Part shown: piece after piece, positions 1 through 7,103 of the stretch
Position numbering within the stretch: the stretch's first letter is position 1
Layout of the letters: each line of letters opens with the position of its first letter
Position numbers and translations under genes: made by a program
Assembly (NCBI GenBank): GCA_903866425.1
Contig: CAIPNN010000283.1
Coordinates: 1 to 11,695, forward strand
Direction: 5' to 3'
Source: an uncultured Actinomycetes bacterium
GTDB lineage: Bacteria; Actinomycetota; Thermoleophilia; Miltoncostaeales; Miltoncostaeaceae
DNA: 11,695 nt
Notes under the pieces: generated by a model
Told to the model about the DNA's origin: nothing
Database searches by the model: none
Seen by the model: only the letters and a program-made list of their open reading frames with translations

Positions 1-1046
1 CAGACACCGGCGATCTCCTCGTCTGCGGGCGGCAGGCCGTGGCCCAGCTGGTCGCTGAGCGTGAGCCTGTACAGGAAGACCAGCGAGGGAACCACAAGCG
101 CCACGAAGATGACCGCAGCCCCCACAAGGGCCCACAGGGTTGCCGATGGCGCAGCAGCCTCCTCCACGGTCACCGACGGCGGCAGCAGGTAAGGCGCCTG
201 CGCAAGGGCCCAGCCCACCGCGATGGCGGCGACCGCCCCCGCGGCGGTCCAGCGGGCCAGCGCGGCGCGCGAGTTCCACAAGAGCCAAAGGGTCACGCCA
301 CCGAGCACGAATGACGGGATGACCCCGATGAGCCCCGGCCCCGTCACGAGGTTGTCGAACAACTCGGGGGCATCGGCGGCCAGCACGGGAAGCGTGGCGA
401 TGGCCACTGCGCCCGACAGCACGCCGGTCACCAGGCCCCGCACCCGGAACCACGCGCGAAGGTCGTCCTCACCACGGCGGTGGGCGTCAGCCATGGTGAA
501 GATGGCCGCCAGGTATGCGCCCGTCACCACTGCCATCACGCCCACCATGATTCCCGTGGGGTTCCACCAGGCGCTCACGGCGCCACCCTCGGCGTTCCCG
601 AGGGGGACGTACCCACCCGCGATCCCCCCCACCACGGTGCCGAGGAAGAACGGGGTCATGATTGACGCGATGCCGAATGCCACTGCGCTCGGCCACTCGA
701 ACCATGTGCCCCGGGCCAACGGGCGGAAGGCATACGACGACCCGCGCAAGATGATGCCGAAGGCCGCGAGGAACAGCGGGATGTACATGGTGCTCATGAC
801 CGAGGCAAACGCCTGCGGGAATGAGGTCCACATGACGACCAGCGTGAAGATGAGCCATACGTGGTTGGCCTCCCACACAGGGCCCATCGAGGAGTGCAGC
901 AGTGCGCGGATGCGTTCGGCACGGCGGCCACGCCCGGCCATGAGGTCCCAGGCGCCGGTGCCGAAGTCGGCACCGCCCAGCACGGCGTAGAGCGTGAGGC
1001 CTGCCACCAGCAGGATGGCCGCGAACACGGCGAGCGCCAGGTTCAT
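1..1046 (-). CDS. cydB: Cytochrome bd quinol oxidase subunit II (CydB), 3' end cut by window
   Basis: CydB is the second core membrane subunit of the bd-type terminal oxidase, which oxidises quinol and reduces oxygen to water without pumping protons. The frame stays open for 348 codons from the ATG to the left edge. Family signatures are visible: GGADFGTGAWDL (about residues 24-35) and MGPVWEANHVWLI (about 54-66), which matches the E. coli segment around Asp58, here Glu59. Eight or nine hydrophobic segments follow, and the last one (about 308-330) precedes a polar tail, so only a few residues are probably missing. The start overlaps the cydA stop by 4 bases (ATGA). A GGGAG ribosome site (1053-1057) lies 6 bases upstream. 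Translation is probably coupled to cydA. Any cydC/cydD assembly genes would lie beyond the left edge. Identity is secure from the motifs and from the neighbouring cydA. Confidence 0.95.
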   Translation of the reverse strand, partial: MNLALAVFAAILLVAGLTLYAVLGGADFGTGAWDLMAGRGRRAERIRALLHSSMGPVWEANHVWLIFTLVVMWTSFPQAFASVMSTMYIPLFLAAFGIILRGSSYAFRPLARGTWFEWPSAVAFGIASIMTPFFLGTVVGGIAGGYVPLGNAEGGAVSAWWNPTGIMVGVMAVVTGAYLAAIFTMADAHRRGEDDLRAWFRVRGLVTGVLSGAVAIATLPVLAADAPELFDNLVTGPGLIGVIPSFVLGGVTLWLLWNSRAALARWTAAGAVAAIAVGWALAQAPYLLPPSVTVEEAAAPSATLWALVGAAVIFVALVVPSLVFLYRLTLSDQLGHGLPPADEEIAGV

Positions 1047-2368
1047 CGCACGCTCCCGATAAGCGGTGCAGGGCCCTCGGGCTCAGGTGGCGACTTGGCC
1101 AGGCGCCTGAGCGCCCAGATGGCGCCGAAGAGCAGGCCCAGATACACCACGCCGAGCAACGCCCACACCACGGGGATTCCCGAGGCGTCAGTGACGGCCT
1201 CCGAGGTGAGCATGTGCCCGTACACAATCCAGGGCTGACGCCCCACCTCGGTGGTGATCCATCCACTCTCAAGCGCGACGATCGCCGCGGGGCCGGCGGC
1301 CCCCACCGCCAGCAGGAACCACTTGCCCTTGATGATGCGCCGTCGGCGCCACCACACCCACAGGTGCAGGATGGCCAGGAGCGCAAGACCCGACCCGATG
1401 AGGATCATCGCCTGGAAGGCGAACCGGATGAGGTTGATCGCCTGGGGCTGTTCCGATGCCGGCACGGAGTCGAGCCCCTGCACCGTCGCGTTGGGGTCGT
1501 GGTACGCGAGAATCGAGAGCATGTCCGGGATGGCGATGCCGCCGTGCACCTCGCCATCGGAGTACCAGCCGAACAGGTGCCACGGTGCATTGGCCTCGGT
1601 GCTGCCGAGCCCCTCGATGGCCGCCAGCTTGACGGGCTGCTCGTTGGTCACCGTGCGTGCAGCCCAGTCACCCACGATCAACTGCACGGGCGTCACCAGG
1701 CACGCGATGGTGAGCGGCACGATCATCGCCACCTTCGTGAAGCGGTCACGCTTGCCGCGCAGCATGGCCACCGCGTACACCGATGCCGTCATGAACCCGG
1801 CAACCATGAACGCGGCCAGGAACATATGCACCAGTTCATGCCAGAAGAAGTCGTTGAACAACGCCTCGAGGGGGCGGATGTTGCTCACCACACCATTGGT
1901 CTCGTCAAAACCCGTGGGGTTGTTCATCCAGCCGTTTACCGAGATGACGAACAGCGAGCCGAACAGACCGGCAATGGGGATGGGCAGCCCCACCAGGAAG
2001 TGCGTGCGCTCCTTCAGGCGGTCCCAGCCGTAGATGTAGATGGCCACGAAGATGGCCTCCACGAAGAACGATGTGCCCTCAAGGGCAAAGGCGAAGCCGA
2101 ATACGTCGCCATACCTGCCCATGAACTCGGGCCAGAGGATTCCGAGCTCGAACGAGAGGATGGTGCCGCTCACCACACCCACGGCGAACAGGATGGCCAT
2201 CGCCTTGGTCCAGCGGCGCGCGATACGGCGATACAGCTCGTCACGCGTGCGGAGGTAGAGCCCCTCCATGGTGAGCACGAACACCGGGAATGCCACGCCG
2301 AAGCACACCAGAATGATGTGGAAGCCCAGCGACAGCGCCTGCAGATTTCGGGCGGCGATCAGGTTCAT
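1043..2368 (-). CDS. cydA: Cytochrome bd quinol oxidase subunit I (CydA)
   Basis: CydA carries the three hemes and the quinol site of the bd oxidase in the cytoplasmic membrane. The 441-residue protein has the expected ligands, placed from my knowledge of E. coli CydA: His17 (heme in the oxygen-reducing site), His177 and Met321 (heme b558), Glu97 and Glu104 (proton or heme pocket), and Glu374 in the conserved TEVGRQPW block. The quinol loop contains QPVKLAAIEG, with Lys247 and Glu252 matching the quinol-binding Lys252 and Glu257 of E. coli. Total length is well below the roughly 520 residues of the E. coli protein, so this is the short Q-loop form. No strong Shine-Dalgarno sequence precedes the ATG. 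A TANNNT motif 9 bases upstream may make the mRNA nearly leaderless. The gene forms an overlapping pair with cydB. Confidence 0.97.
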   Translation of the reverse strand: MNLIAARNLQALSLGFHIILVCFGVAFPVFVLTMEGLYLRTRDELYRRIARRWTKAMAILFAVGVVSGTILSFELGILWPEFMGRYGDVFGFAFALEGTSFFVEAIFVAIYIYGWDRLKERTHFLVGLPIPIAGLFGSLFVISVNGWMNNPTGFDETNGVVSNIRPLEALFNDFFWHELVHMFLAAFMVAGFMTASVYAVAMLRGKRDRFTKVAMIVPLTIACLVTPVQLIVGDWAARTVTNEQPVKLAAIEGLGSTEANAPWHLFGWYSDGEVHGGIAIPDMLSILAYHDPNATVQGLDSVPASEQPQAINLIRFAFQAMILIGSGLALLAILHLWVWWRRRRIIKGKWFLLAVGAAGPAAIVALESGWITTEVGRQPWIVYGHMLTSEAVTDASGIPVVWALLGVVYLGLLFGAIWALRRLAKSPPEPEGPAPLIGSVR

Positions 2369-2377
2369 GCTGCACTG

Positions 2378-2383
2378 ACCCTA
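2378..2383 (-). promoter_or_regulatory. Possible -10 element (TAGGGT) for cydAB
   Basis: Read on the minus strand, TAGGGT fits the TANNNT -10 pattern and ends 9 bases before the cydA ATG. Transcription would then begin 0-3 bases from the start codon. No convincing -35 is visible; the expected place lies inside the hairpin at 2394-2438. The call rests on the same arrangement seen at other starts in this window and is tentative. Confidence 0.3.
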
Positions 2384-2393
2384 CGCCGAATGC

Positions 2394-2438
2394 CGCCGGG
2401 ATGGGTGGCGCCGAAACGCCAAACCACCCACCCCGGCG
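2394..2438 (-). terminator. Strong hairpin between the binding-protein gene and cydA
   Basis: A 15-base-pair inverted repeat (2394-2408 with 2424-2438) surrounds a 15-base loop. On the minus strand every position pairs, one as a G-U wobble. It starts 18 bases after the stop codon of the binding-protein gene, where an intrinsic terminator would be expected, and ends about 25 bases before the cydA start. There is no U-tract. In high-GC actinobacteria such tract-less hairpins are often read as terminators, but it could equally attenuate or stabilise a read-through transcript into cydAB. Confidence 0.55.
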
Positions 2439-2456
2439 AAACTCACAGATATGGCC

Positions 2457-3638
2457 CTACGACACGACCGTGAAGGTGGCGGGCCCAGTCACCTTGAGGA
2501 TCTTCACCGGCGGGTCCTCTCGGTTCCCCGTGCCCGGCTCCACCGTGATGGTGCCGGTGATGCCCTTGAAGCCCGACGTCGCTGCCAGCTGCTTGGCGAT
2601 GGCGGCCGAGTCGGCGCTGCCCGCCTTCGTGATCGCGGCAAACACGATGTTGGCCGAGTCGTACGTGAAGGTGCCCCACGTACCTGGTGCGTTGCCGAAC
2701 TTTGCCGTGTAGTCAGTCACGTACGAGGCCGCACCGGGGAAGGCGTCAGGTGAGGGCACCCCGCTGAAGACGCACTTCTCGGAGTTGGCCACACCGGCAG
2801 CGGTGATGAACCCGGGGTCCTGGTTGGCAAGCCCCATGAAGCAGGAGGTGGTGTTGCCCTTGGCGGCCTCGGCGGCCAGGTCCTTCGCGATGATCGCTCC
2901 CTCGGGGTAGTACGTGCTCACGTACACCACTTCGGGGTTGTCGGTGAGCGCGGTGGACACCTGCTTGGCGTAGTCCTTCTCGCCTGCCTTGATCTCGACC
3001 GACGACACGTTGATGCCCATTTTGGTGAGGCCGGCCTTCAGGCGCGCGGCCATCGACTGCGTGTACGCAGACGGGTCGACCAGCATCGACACCTTGGCGG
3101 GCTTGAGCCCCGAGATGTAGTCGATCTCAACCGGCGAGATCTGGCTGTTCATCGGCTGGGTGGTCACACCGAAGCCGGACGTCTGGTCGTCGGAGGTCAT
3201 GCGGGCGATCGCGAGGCCACCGGCCTTGTAGATCGAGAGGTTCTCGATGCCCACGCCCGAGTTATATGGACCGACAACGGCGACGGCGAGACCCTGATCC
3301 ACCGTCTGCTGCGCGACGGTCTTGCCCACCGCCGGATCGGCCTTGTCGTCCACCGGGATGATGTTGATCTGCTTGCCGAGCACGCCACCCTTGGCGTTCA
3401 CCTCGTCGGCTGCCAGCTTGACGCCGTTCAGCATGTCCTGACCGCTCGCGGCCTGGTCACCCGAGAGCGGCGCCTCAACGGCGATGCTGATGGAGTTCGC
3501 CGGCGCCGTCGCGGTGGTCGCGGCAGCGGTGCTGGACGAAGCGGAGTCCGATGACCCACACCCTGCCACGAGCACGGTGGCGGGAACAGCAGCGAGGGCG
3601 ACAGATGCCAACAGGATCCTGCGGCGGGGAACAGACAT
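2457..3638 (-). CDS. Branched-chain amino-acid type ABC transporter substrate-binding lipoprotein (LivK-like)
   Basis: This is an extracytoplasmic, membrane-anchored solute receptor of the type I periplasmic-binding fold (Peripla_BP_6, the LivK/LivJ group). The 393-residue protein begins with a basic, hydrophobic signal sequence ending in the lipobox LVAGC (Cys27), then a Ser/Ala/Thr-rich linker to about residue 48. The binding domain starts SISIAVEAPLSGDQAASG, followed by NGVKLAADEVNAKGG, both typical of the family. Cys266 and Cys289 could form a disulfide. I chose the ATG at 3638 because AGGAG lies 5-6 bases upstream and the lipoprotein signal starts there. An open frame continues further upstream, but its sequence is not protein-like. 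No permease or ATPase gene is nearby, so the receptor is an orphan here and its ligand (amino acid, amide or urea-like compound) cannot be read from sequence. Confidence 0.88.
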   Translation of the reverse strand: MSVPRRRILLASVALAAVPATVLVAGCGSSDSASSSTAAATTATAPANSISIAVEAPLSGDQAASGQDMLNGVKLAADEVNAKGGVLGKQINIIPVDDKADPAVGKTVAQQTVDQGLAVAVVGPYNSGVGIENLSIYKAGGLAIARMTSDDQTSGFGVTTQPMNSQISPVEIDYISGLKPAKVSMLVDPSAYTQSMAARLKAGLTKMGINVSSVEIKAGEKDYAKQVSTALTDNPEVVYVSTYYPEGAIIAKDLAAEAAKGNTTSCFMGLANQDPGFITAAGVANSEKCVFSGVPSPDAFPGAASYVTDYTAKFGNAPGTWGTFTYDSANIVFAAITKAGSADSAAIAKQLAATSGFKGITGTITVEPGTGNREDPPVKILKVTGPATFTVVS

Positions 3639-3672
3639 TGGACTCCTCATCTCATATTGGCGTACGACGGTC

Positions 3673-3701
3673 ATTGTACCGGCGCTGGTCCGCGGTGTCT
3701 C
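3673..3701 (-). promoter_or_regulatory. Sigma-70 type promoter of the binding-protein gene
   Basis: On the minus strand GAGACA (3696-3701) and TACAAT (3673-3678) are separated by exactly 17 bases. They match 4 of 6 and 5 of 6 positions of the TTGACA/TATAAT consensus. Transcription would start near 3666, giving a leader of about 28 bases that contains the AGGAG ribosome site of the lipoprotein gene. This is the best-formed promoter in the window. Confidence 0.6.
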
Positions 3702-3734
3702 GGCCTCTGGCGCTGCATGTCGCAATCCACCCCG

Positions 3735-3740
3735 TACCAT
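3735..3740 (+). promoter_or_regulatory. Start-adjacent -10 element (TACCAT)
   Basis: TACCAT ends 7 bases before the GTG of the membrane-protein gene, the distance at which transcription would begin on the start codon itself and yield a leaderless mRNA. There is no Shine-Dalgarno sequence in front of that GTG, which agrees with this reading. No clear -35 is visible. The same motif occurs before other genes here. Confidence 0.4.
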
Positions 3741-3747
3741 TGACGAC

Positions 3748-4242
3748 GTGAGCGACCCGACCCCACCCCCGCGCCAGCGAGGCTTTCTGGGCCATACGTC
3801 CCGTGCCGTGTACGGCACGATCGTCGCCACCGCCGTCATTGCTGCCGAAGCATCCACCTTGGAGTCGTGGGGACCCTGGGAATTCCTCGCCACGCTGCTC
3901 GTCACCGTCGTGGTGCTGTGGTTCGCCGAGATCTACTCCGATGTGCTGGGGGATGCAGCCGATACCCCCTTGTCCGCACGCATCCGTCACGCAGCGGAGG
4001 AGCACACCGCCGTGCTCGAGGCGGCTGTGCCGCTCGGCATCCCCCTCGTGCTCGGCGGCCTCGGCGTGTTCGACGAAAACACCGCCGTCTACGCGTGCCT
4101 GAGTGTCGCGGTGCTGGCCCTCGGCATGTGGGGTGGACTCTCTGCGCGCAACCGCGGCGGAGGGGTACTGCAGGTGACCAGCGCGGCGCTGTTCAGCGCA
4201 CTCATCGGCGTGGTCATCATCATCCTCAAGTCGCTGCATTGA
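3748..4242 (+). CDS. Small multi-pass membrane protein of unknown function
   Basis: This 164-residue protein has a short Pro-rich cytoplasmic-looking N-terminus and about five hydrophobic segments (near residues 20-36, 46-68, 90-108, 111-131 and 140-161). The segment VVVLWFAEIYSDVL, the HAAEEHTAVLEAAVP stretch before the third helix and a C-terminal LIGVVIIILKSLH resemble a family of uncharacterised actinobacterial membrane proteins with a W-[LF]-A-[HE]-x-Y motif; that resemblance is from memory. The GTG at 3748 was chosen because the acceptable protein sequence begins there and a TACCAT box lies just upstream. The open frame extends further left but is not credible coding. The stop overlaps the likely TTG start of nth, so the two genes are probably coupled. 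I cannot assign a function. Confidence 0.8.
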   Translation: MSDPTPPPRQRGFLGHTSRAVYGTIVATAVIAAEASTLESWGPWEFLATLLVTVVVLWFAEIYSDVLGDAADTPLSARIRHAAEEHTAVLEAAVPLGIPLVLGGLGVFDENTAVYACLSVAVLALGMWGGLSARNRGGGVLQVTSAALFSALIGVVIIILKSLH

Positions 4243-4907
4243 GCAGCCCACTGCCGCTGCGTGATCAGCGCCCCCGTACCCCCAGGAGCCGCGGGCGCGT
4301 GGTGGCGCAGATCCTCGCCGAGGAACGGCTCGAGGTGCCGATTCCACTTGATCACCACAACGCCTACGAGTTGCTCGGTGCCGTGATCCTGTCGGCGCAG
4401 TGCACCGACGCCCGGGTCAACACGGTCACCCCCGCCCTGTTCGCCCGCTACCCCACCCCGGCCGACATGGCCGCCGCCGATCAGGCCGACGTTGAGGACC
4501 TCATCCACTCCACCGGGTTCTTCCGTGCCAAGGCGCAGTCGCTCATCGGCATGGCCCAGGCGCTTGAGGAGCGCTTCGGTGGCGAGGTACCCGGGACGAT
4601 GGAAGAGCTGGTGACGGTGCCCGGCGTGGGCCGCAAGACGGCCAGCGTCATCCTGGGCCAGATGTTCGGGGTGCCGGCCATTGCCGTGGACACGCACGTG
4701 CTCAGGCTCAGCAAGCGCCTCGGGCTTACGGACAACGACGACCCGGTGAAGGTGGAGGCCGACCTGAAGAAGGTGTGGCCACGCGACATGTGGGCCGACA
4801 CCGGCCTGCGCCTCATCTTCCACGGTCGCGACACATGCCCGGCCCGGAAGCCTGCGTGCAACCGGTGCAGCCTCTACAACGCCTGCGTGAGCAAGGGCGC
4901 GTTCTAG
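4239..4907 (+). CDS. nth: Endonuclease III (bifunctional DNA glycosylase / AP lyase)
   Basis: Endonuclease III removes oxidised pyrimidines from DNA and cleaves the resulting abasic site in base excision repair. The 222-residue protein shows the helix-hairpin-helix VPGVGRKTA with catalytic Lys133, the VDTH motif with catalytic Asp151, and a C-terminal 4Fe-4S loop of Cys200, Cys207, Cys210 and Cys216 (C-x6-C-x2-C-x5-C). The early block ELLGAVILSAQCTDARVN is also typical. The chosen start is a TTG that overlaps the upstream stop (TTGA) and gives the full first helix. The alternative is a GTG at 4299 with AGGAG 10 bases upstream, giving 202 residues and trimming the first helix. The function is certain; the start is not. 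Confidence 0.96.
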   Translation: MSSPLPLRDQRPRTPRSRGRVVAQILAEERLEVPIPLDHHNAYELLGAVILSAQCTDARVNTVTPALFARYPTPADMAAADQADVEDLIHSTGFFRAKAQSLIGMAQALEERFGGEVPGTMEELVTVPGVGRKTASVILGQMFGVPAIAVDTHVLRLSKRLGLTDNDDPVKVEADLKKVWPRDMWADTGLRLIFHGRDTCPARKPACNRCSLYNACVSKGAF

Positions 4908-4921
4908 CCGGAACGCGCCTT
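4894..4921. terminator. Bidirectional terminator-like hairpin between nth and PAC2
   Basis: A perfect 9-base inverted repeat (4896-4904 with 4911-4919) has a 6-base loop, extendable by a G-T and an A-T pair to 11. The two convergent genes end on either side: the nth TAG codon is the first half of the loop, and the PAC2 stop (4920-4922) lies at the other foot. Neither strand has a U-tract. The position makes it a natural two-way terminator. Confidence 0.6.
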
Positions 4922-5804
4922 AGAGGGACGCTGGCGGCGGGGTGTCGCCCCGCTCGCGCAGGAACCGCTCAAGCTCGGCCACCAGATCGTCACCGGTGGG
5001 CAGATCGCTCTCATCCATGTGGTCGTCGTCGTCGGCGGCCTGCTCCAACTGCTCCACCAACTGCTGCAGCCGGGGGTCGTTGGCCACAACCTGGTCGACC
5101 TGCTCCTCAAACTCGCGGGCGGCGTGCTGAATGGCCTCGGTGTCGACGTGCGCACCGGTCACCCGCTCGATGCCGCCCAGCAGGGCGAGCTCGGCCTTGT
5201 GATTGATCACTCCGGCGGCGTAGTGCGATGCCGGCGCCCACAGCGACACGGCCTCCATGCCGCGTTCGGCTGCCAGCAGGTGCAGCACGCCAACGATGCC
5301 GGTGGGTCCGCGGTACCCGGGCGGGCGCATGTCGAGCCCATCAACCAGTGACTCCTCGGTGCTCATGACGGTGAGGGTCACATCACGGGTGTGGGGCACG
5401 TCCGCCAGCAGTGCGCCAAGCGTGACGAACCGGCGGCAGCCCAGTTCCTGCACCGCGTCCAGCAGCAGGCGGCAGAACGTGGGCCACTTCATGGACGGCT
5501 CGCCGCCCACCACAAGAATGAGGTCACGAGGGCCGTCTGGCACGCGCACGGCGCTGATCTCCACCTCGGGCCACGACAGGCTGTGGTCCGACGTGGTGAG
5601 GTCGATGATCGGACGGGTCACCTGGAAGTCGTAGAACTCCTCAGGGTCGACACTGCCGATGCGCTCGGCGCCCAACTGCTCGGCCACCGTGGCGATCGCG
5701 GTGGTGGCCGCACTGGCGGCGTCGTTCCAGCCGCGGAAGGCGGTGACGACGACGGGGTCGCGAAGTGGCGGGCTGGGCGCGGTGATGGAAAGAATGTCGC
5801 TCAT
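4920..5804 (-). CDS. PAC2 family protein (proteasome-assembly-chaperone-like)
   Basis: This 294-residue soluble protein belongs to the PAC2 family (PF09754), named for a eukaryotic proteasome assembly chaperone and common in archaea and actinobacteria, where its job is not established. Supporting features are the N-terminal VVVTAFRGWNDAASAAT, the DLILVVGGEPSMKWPTF strand-loop, GALLADVPHTR in the middle, GPTGIVGVLHLLAAERG and WAPASHYAAG. The C-terminus is a charged helix and acidic stretch (ADDDDHMDES) ending in GDDLVAELERFLRER, like the tail of actinobacterial homologues. The ATG at 5804 starts the recognisable protein; the open frame continuing upstream across the MFS gene is antisense noise. 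No ribosome site is obvious. No proteasome gene is in view. Confidence 0.9.
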   Translation of the reverse strand: MSDILSITAPSPPLRDPVVVTAFRGWNDAASAATTAIATVAEQLGAERIGSVDPEEFYDFQVTRPIIDLTTSDHSLSWPEVEISAVRVPDGPRDLILVVGGEPSMKWPTFCRLLLDAVQELGCRRFVTLGALLADVPHTRDVTLTVMSTEESLVDGLDMRPPGYRGPTGIVGVLHLLAAERGMEAVSLWAPASHYAAGVINHKAELALLGGIERVTGAHVDTEAIQHAAREFEEQVDQVVANDPRLQQLVEQLEQAADDDDHMDESDLPTGDDLVAELERFLRERGDTPPPASL

Positions 5805-5813
5805 GTACCGCTG

Positions 5814-5819
5814 ATGGTT
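5814..5819 (-). promoter_or_regulatory. Weak start-adjacent -10 candidate (AACCAT) for PAC2
   Basis: On the minus strand AACCAT ends 9 bases before the PAC2 ATG. It resembles the TACCAT boxes at other starts but lacks the first T. It lies in the 76-base divergent gap shared with the MFS gene. Confidence 0.2.
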
Positions 5820-5866
5820 GCACGTTGCGAGTGGTTTCGCGGTCTGGTGCGGCACCCTCACACCGC

Positions 5867-5872
5867 TACCGT
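5867..5872 (+). promoter_or_regulatory. Start-adjacent -10 element (TACCGT) for the MFS gene
   Basis: TACCGT (TANNNT pattern) ends 8 bases before the ATG at 5881, so the mRNA would start at or next to the start codon. No Shine-Dalgarno sequence is present in the gap, consistent with leaderless translation. No good -35 is seen. Confidence 0.4.
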
Positions 5873-5880
5873 TCCTGCCG

Positions 5881-7065
5881 ATGAACGCCATGGCCCTGCC
5901 CCACCCCCATCGCACCCGGGTATTCGCGCTCGCCATGGCGGCAATCGCCGTCGACACGCTCATGTTCAGCGCCATCGTCCCCGCGCTGCCCGAGTTCCAG
6001 CGCGAGATGGGCCTGTCCGATACCGGCGTGGCGCTCATCTTCGCGGCATTTCCCGTGGCGCAGTTGTGTGTGGCGCCATTCGCCGCCCGGTGGGTTGACC
6101 GCCTGGGGCGCCGCGTGGCCATCCTTGCCGGTGCGGTCTTGCTGGCCCTGGCGGGGGTTGGGTTTGCACTGGCGGCCGACCCGTGGTCGCTCGCCGTGGC
6201 CCGTGCCGTGCTGGGTGGCGCCAGCGCCATCACCTGGACCGGTGCCCTCGCCTATGTGAGCGACGTGTACCCGCCCGACCAGTTGGGATTCCGGTTGGGC
6301 CTCGCGGAAACCGCAGGTGGGGGTGCCGGCCTCATGGCACCGCTGCTCTCCGGGCTGCTCATCGAGTGGATCGGCATCACCGAGACGTTCCTGATTCTCG
6401 TGGCGTTCCCGGTGGCGCTCATCGTGTGGGCGCTCACCGTTCCGGAGACGGTCACACGCGGGGGGCCGACCCCGGGAATGTTCCGGGCGCTCAAGGGGCT
6501 CTCCACATCTCCCGGCGCCCGGGCGGGGGCCATTGCGCTCATCCTGCTGGCAATCGTGGAGGGAATGGCGGAGTCACTGTTTCCGTTGGACCTCTCCGAG
6601 CGCCTCATGCTGAGCACGGCCGGCGTGGGGCTCGTGGTCTCGCTGTCGATCGCCACGCTCTTTCTGGGTGCGCCCCTCGGTGGCCGGTGGTCCGACATCG
6701 CCGGGCGCCGCACACCCATCCTCGCCGGAGGAATCATGGCCGTCATCGCGCTGCCCCTCATGGCGATTGGCCCCGCGTGGTGGGTCACCATCGCCGCCGC
6801 TATCACCCTGTTCGGCACGGCCATCATGGCGGCCCCGGCCGGCCCCCTCTTCACCGCGGCAGTGGACGACATGGGCGAGGCAGGCAGCTACGGCATCAGT
6901 TCCGGGGCCATGGTCATGGTATTCGCCGTCGGATTCGTGCTCGGGCCGATCATCGGTGGTGTGCTCTCGGCCTTCATGCCCTTCCTGGGCGTGTGCATCG
7001 TGGTGGCGGCAATTGTGGCCGCGGGGCTCCTGATGATCGCCCGCCTGCTGCCAAGGGCCAACTGA
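5881..7065 (+). CDS. MFS transporter, DHA1-like drug efflux type
   Basis: A 394-residue major facilitator superfamily protein with about 12 hydrophobic segments, of normal family length. The first helix carries DTLMFSAIVPALPEF, typical of proton-driven DHA1 antiporters. The loop between helices 2 and 3 has ARWVDRLGRR (motif A, residues 69-78), and a weaker copy GGRWSDIAGRR lies between helices 8 and 9. Helix 5 contains a Gly/Pro-rich LAETAGGGAGLMAPLLSG stretch resembling antiporter motif C. It most likely exports a small hydrophobic compound by exchange with protons, but the substrate cannot be read from sequence. The ATG at 5881 follows the TACCGT box; an ATG at 5890 is a possible alternative. 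Divergent from PAC2, with no local regulator gene. Confidence 0.9.
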   Translation: MNAMALPHPHRTRVFALAMAAIAVDTLMFSAIVPALPEFQREMGLSDTGVALIFAAFPVAQLCVAPFAARWVDRLGRRVAILAGAVLLALAGVGFALAADPWSLAVARAVLGGASAITWTGALAYVSDVYPPDQLGFRLGLAETAGGGAGLMAPLLSGLLIEWIGITETFLILVAFPVALIVWALTVPETVTRGGPTPGMFRALKGLSTSPGARAGAIALILLAIVEGMAESLFPLDLSERLMLSTAGVGLVVSLSIATLFLGAPLGGRWSDIAGRRTPILAGGIMAVIALPLMAIGPAWWVTIAAAITLFGTAIMAAPAGPLFTAAVDDMGEAGSYGISSGAMVMVFAVGFVLGPIIGGVLSAFMPFLGVCIVVAAIVAAGLLMIARLLPRAN

Positions 7066-7073
7066 CCATGACG

Positions 7074-7090
7074 CCCCGGGGACACCGGGG
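7074..7090 (+). terminator. Short GC hairpin after the MFS gene
   Basis: CCCCGG (7074-7079) and CCGGGG (7085-7090) form a 6-base-pair all-GC stem with a 5-base loop, 8 bases after the MFS stop. There is no U-tract. It could end MFS transcription before the promoter-like TACCAT at 7104, though GC-rich stems this short also occur by chance. Confidence 0.35.
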
Positions 7091-7103
7091 GTGCTCGCTC
7101 GCC

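Noticed and set aside
487..1386. Minus-strand open frame of about 300 codons across the cydA/cydB junction
   Set aside because: It is out of frame with both genes, whose correct frames give clear motifs. Its translation is Arg/His/Ser-rich shadow sequence.
1214..2473. Long plus-strand open frame opposite cydA, with shorter ones opposite cydB (223-990)
   Set aside because: The translation is His/Arg/Gly/Asp-rich without any fold signature and is the mirror of a certain gene. High GC keeps antisense frames open.
3639..3905. Upstream extension of the binding-protein reading frame
   Set aside because: The extension precedes a proper lipoprotein signal with its own AGGAG site and runs across the promoter and the divergent gene.
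3867..4238. Upstream extension of the nth frame inside the membrane-protein gene
   Set aside because: Its sequence is Arg-rich shadow of the membrane protein; endonuclease III similarity begins after about 4280.
5805..6233. Upstream extension of the PAC2 reading frame
   Set aside because: It lies antisense to the MFS gene, its Ala/Arg/Thr-rich sequence does not look like protein, and PAC2 homology begins at 5804.
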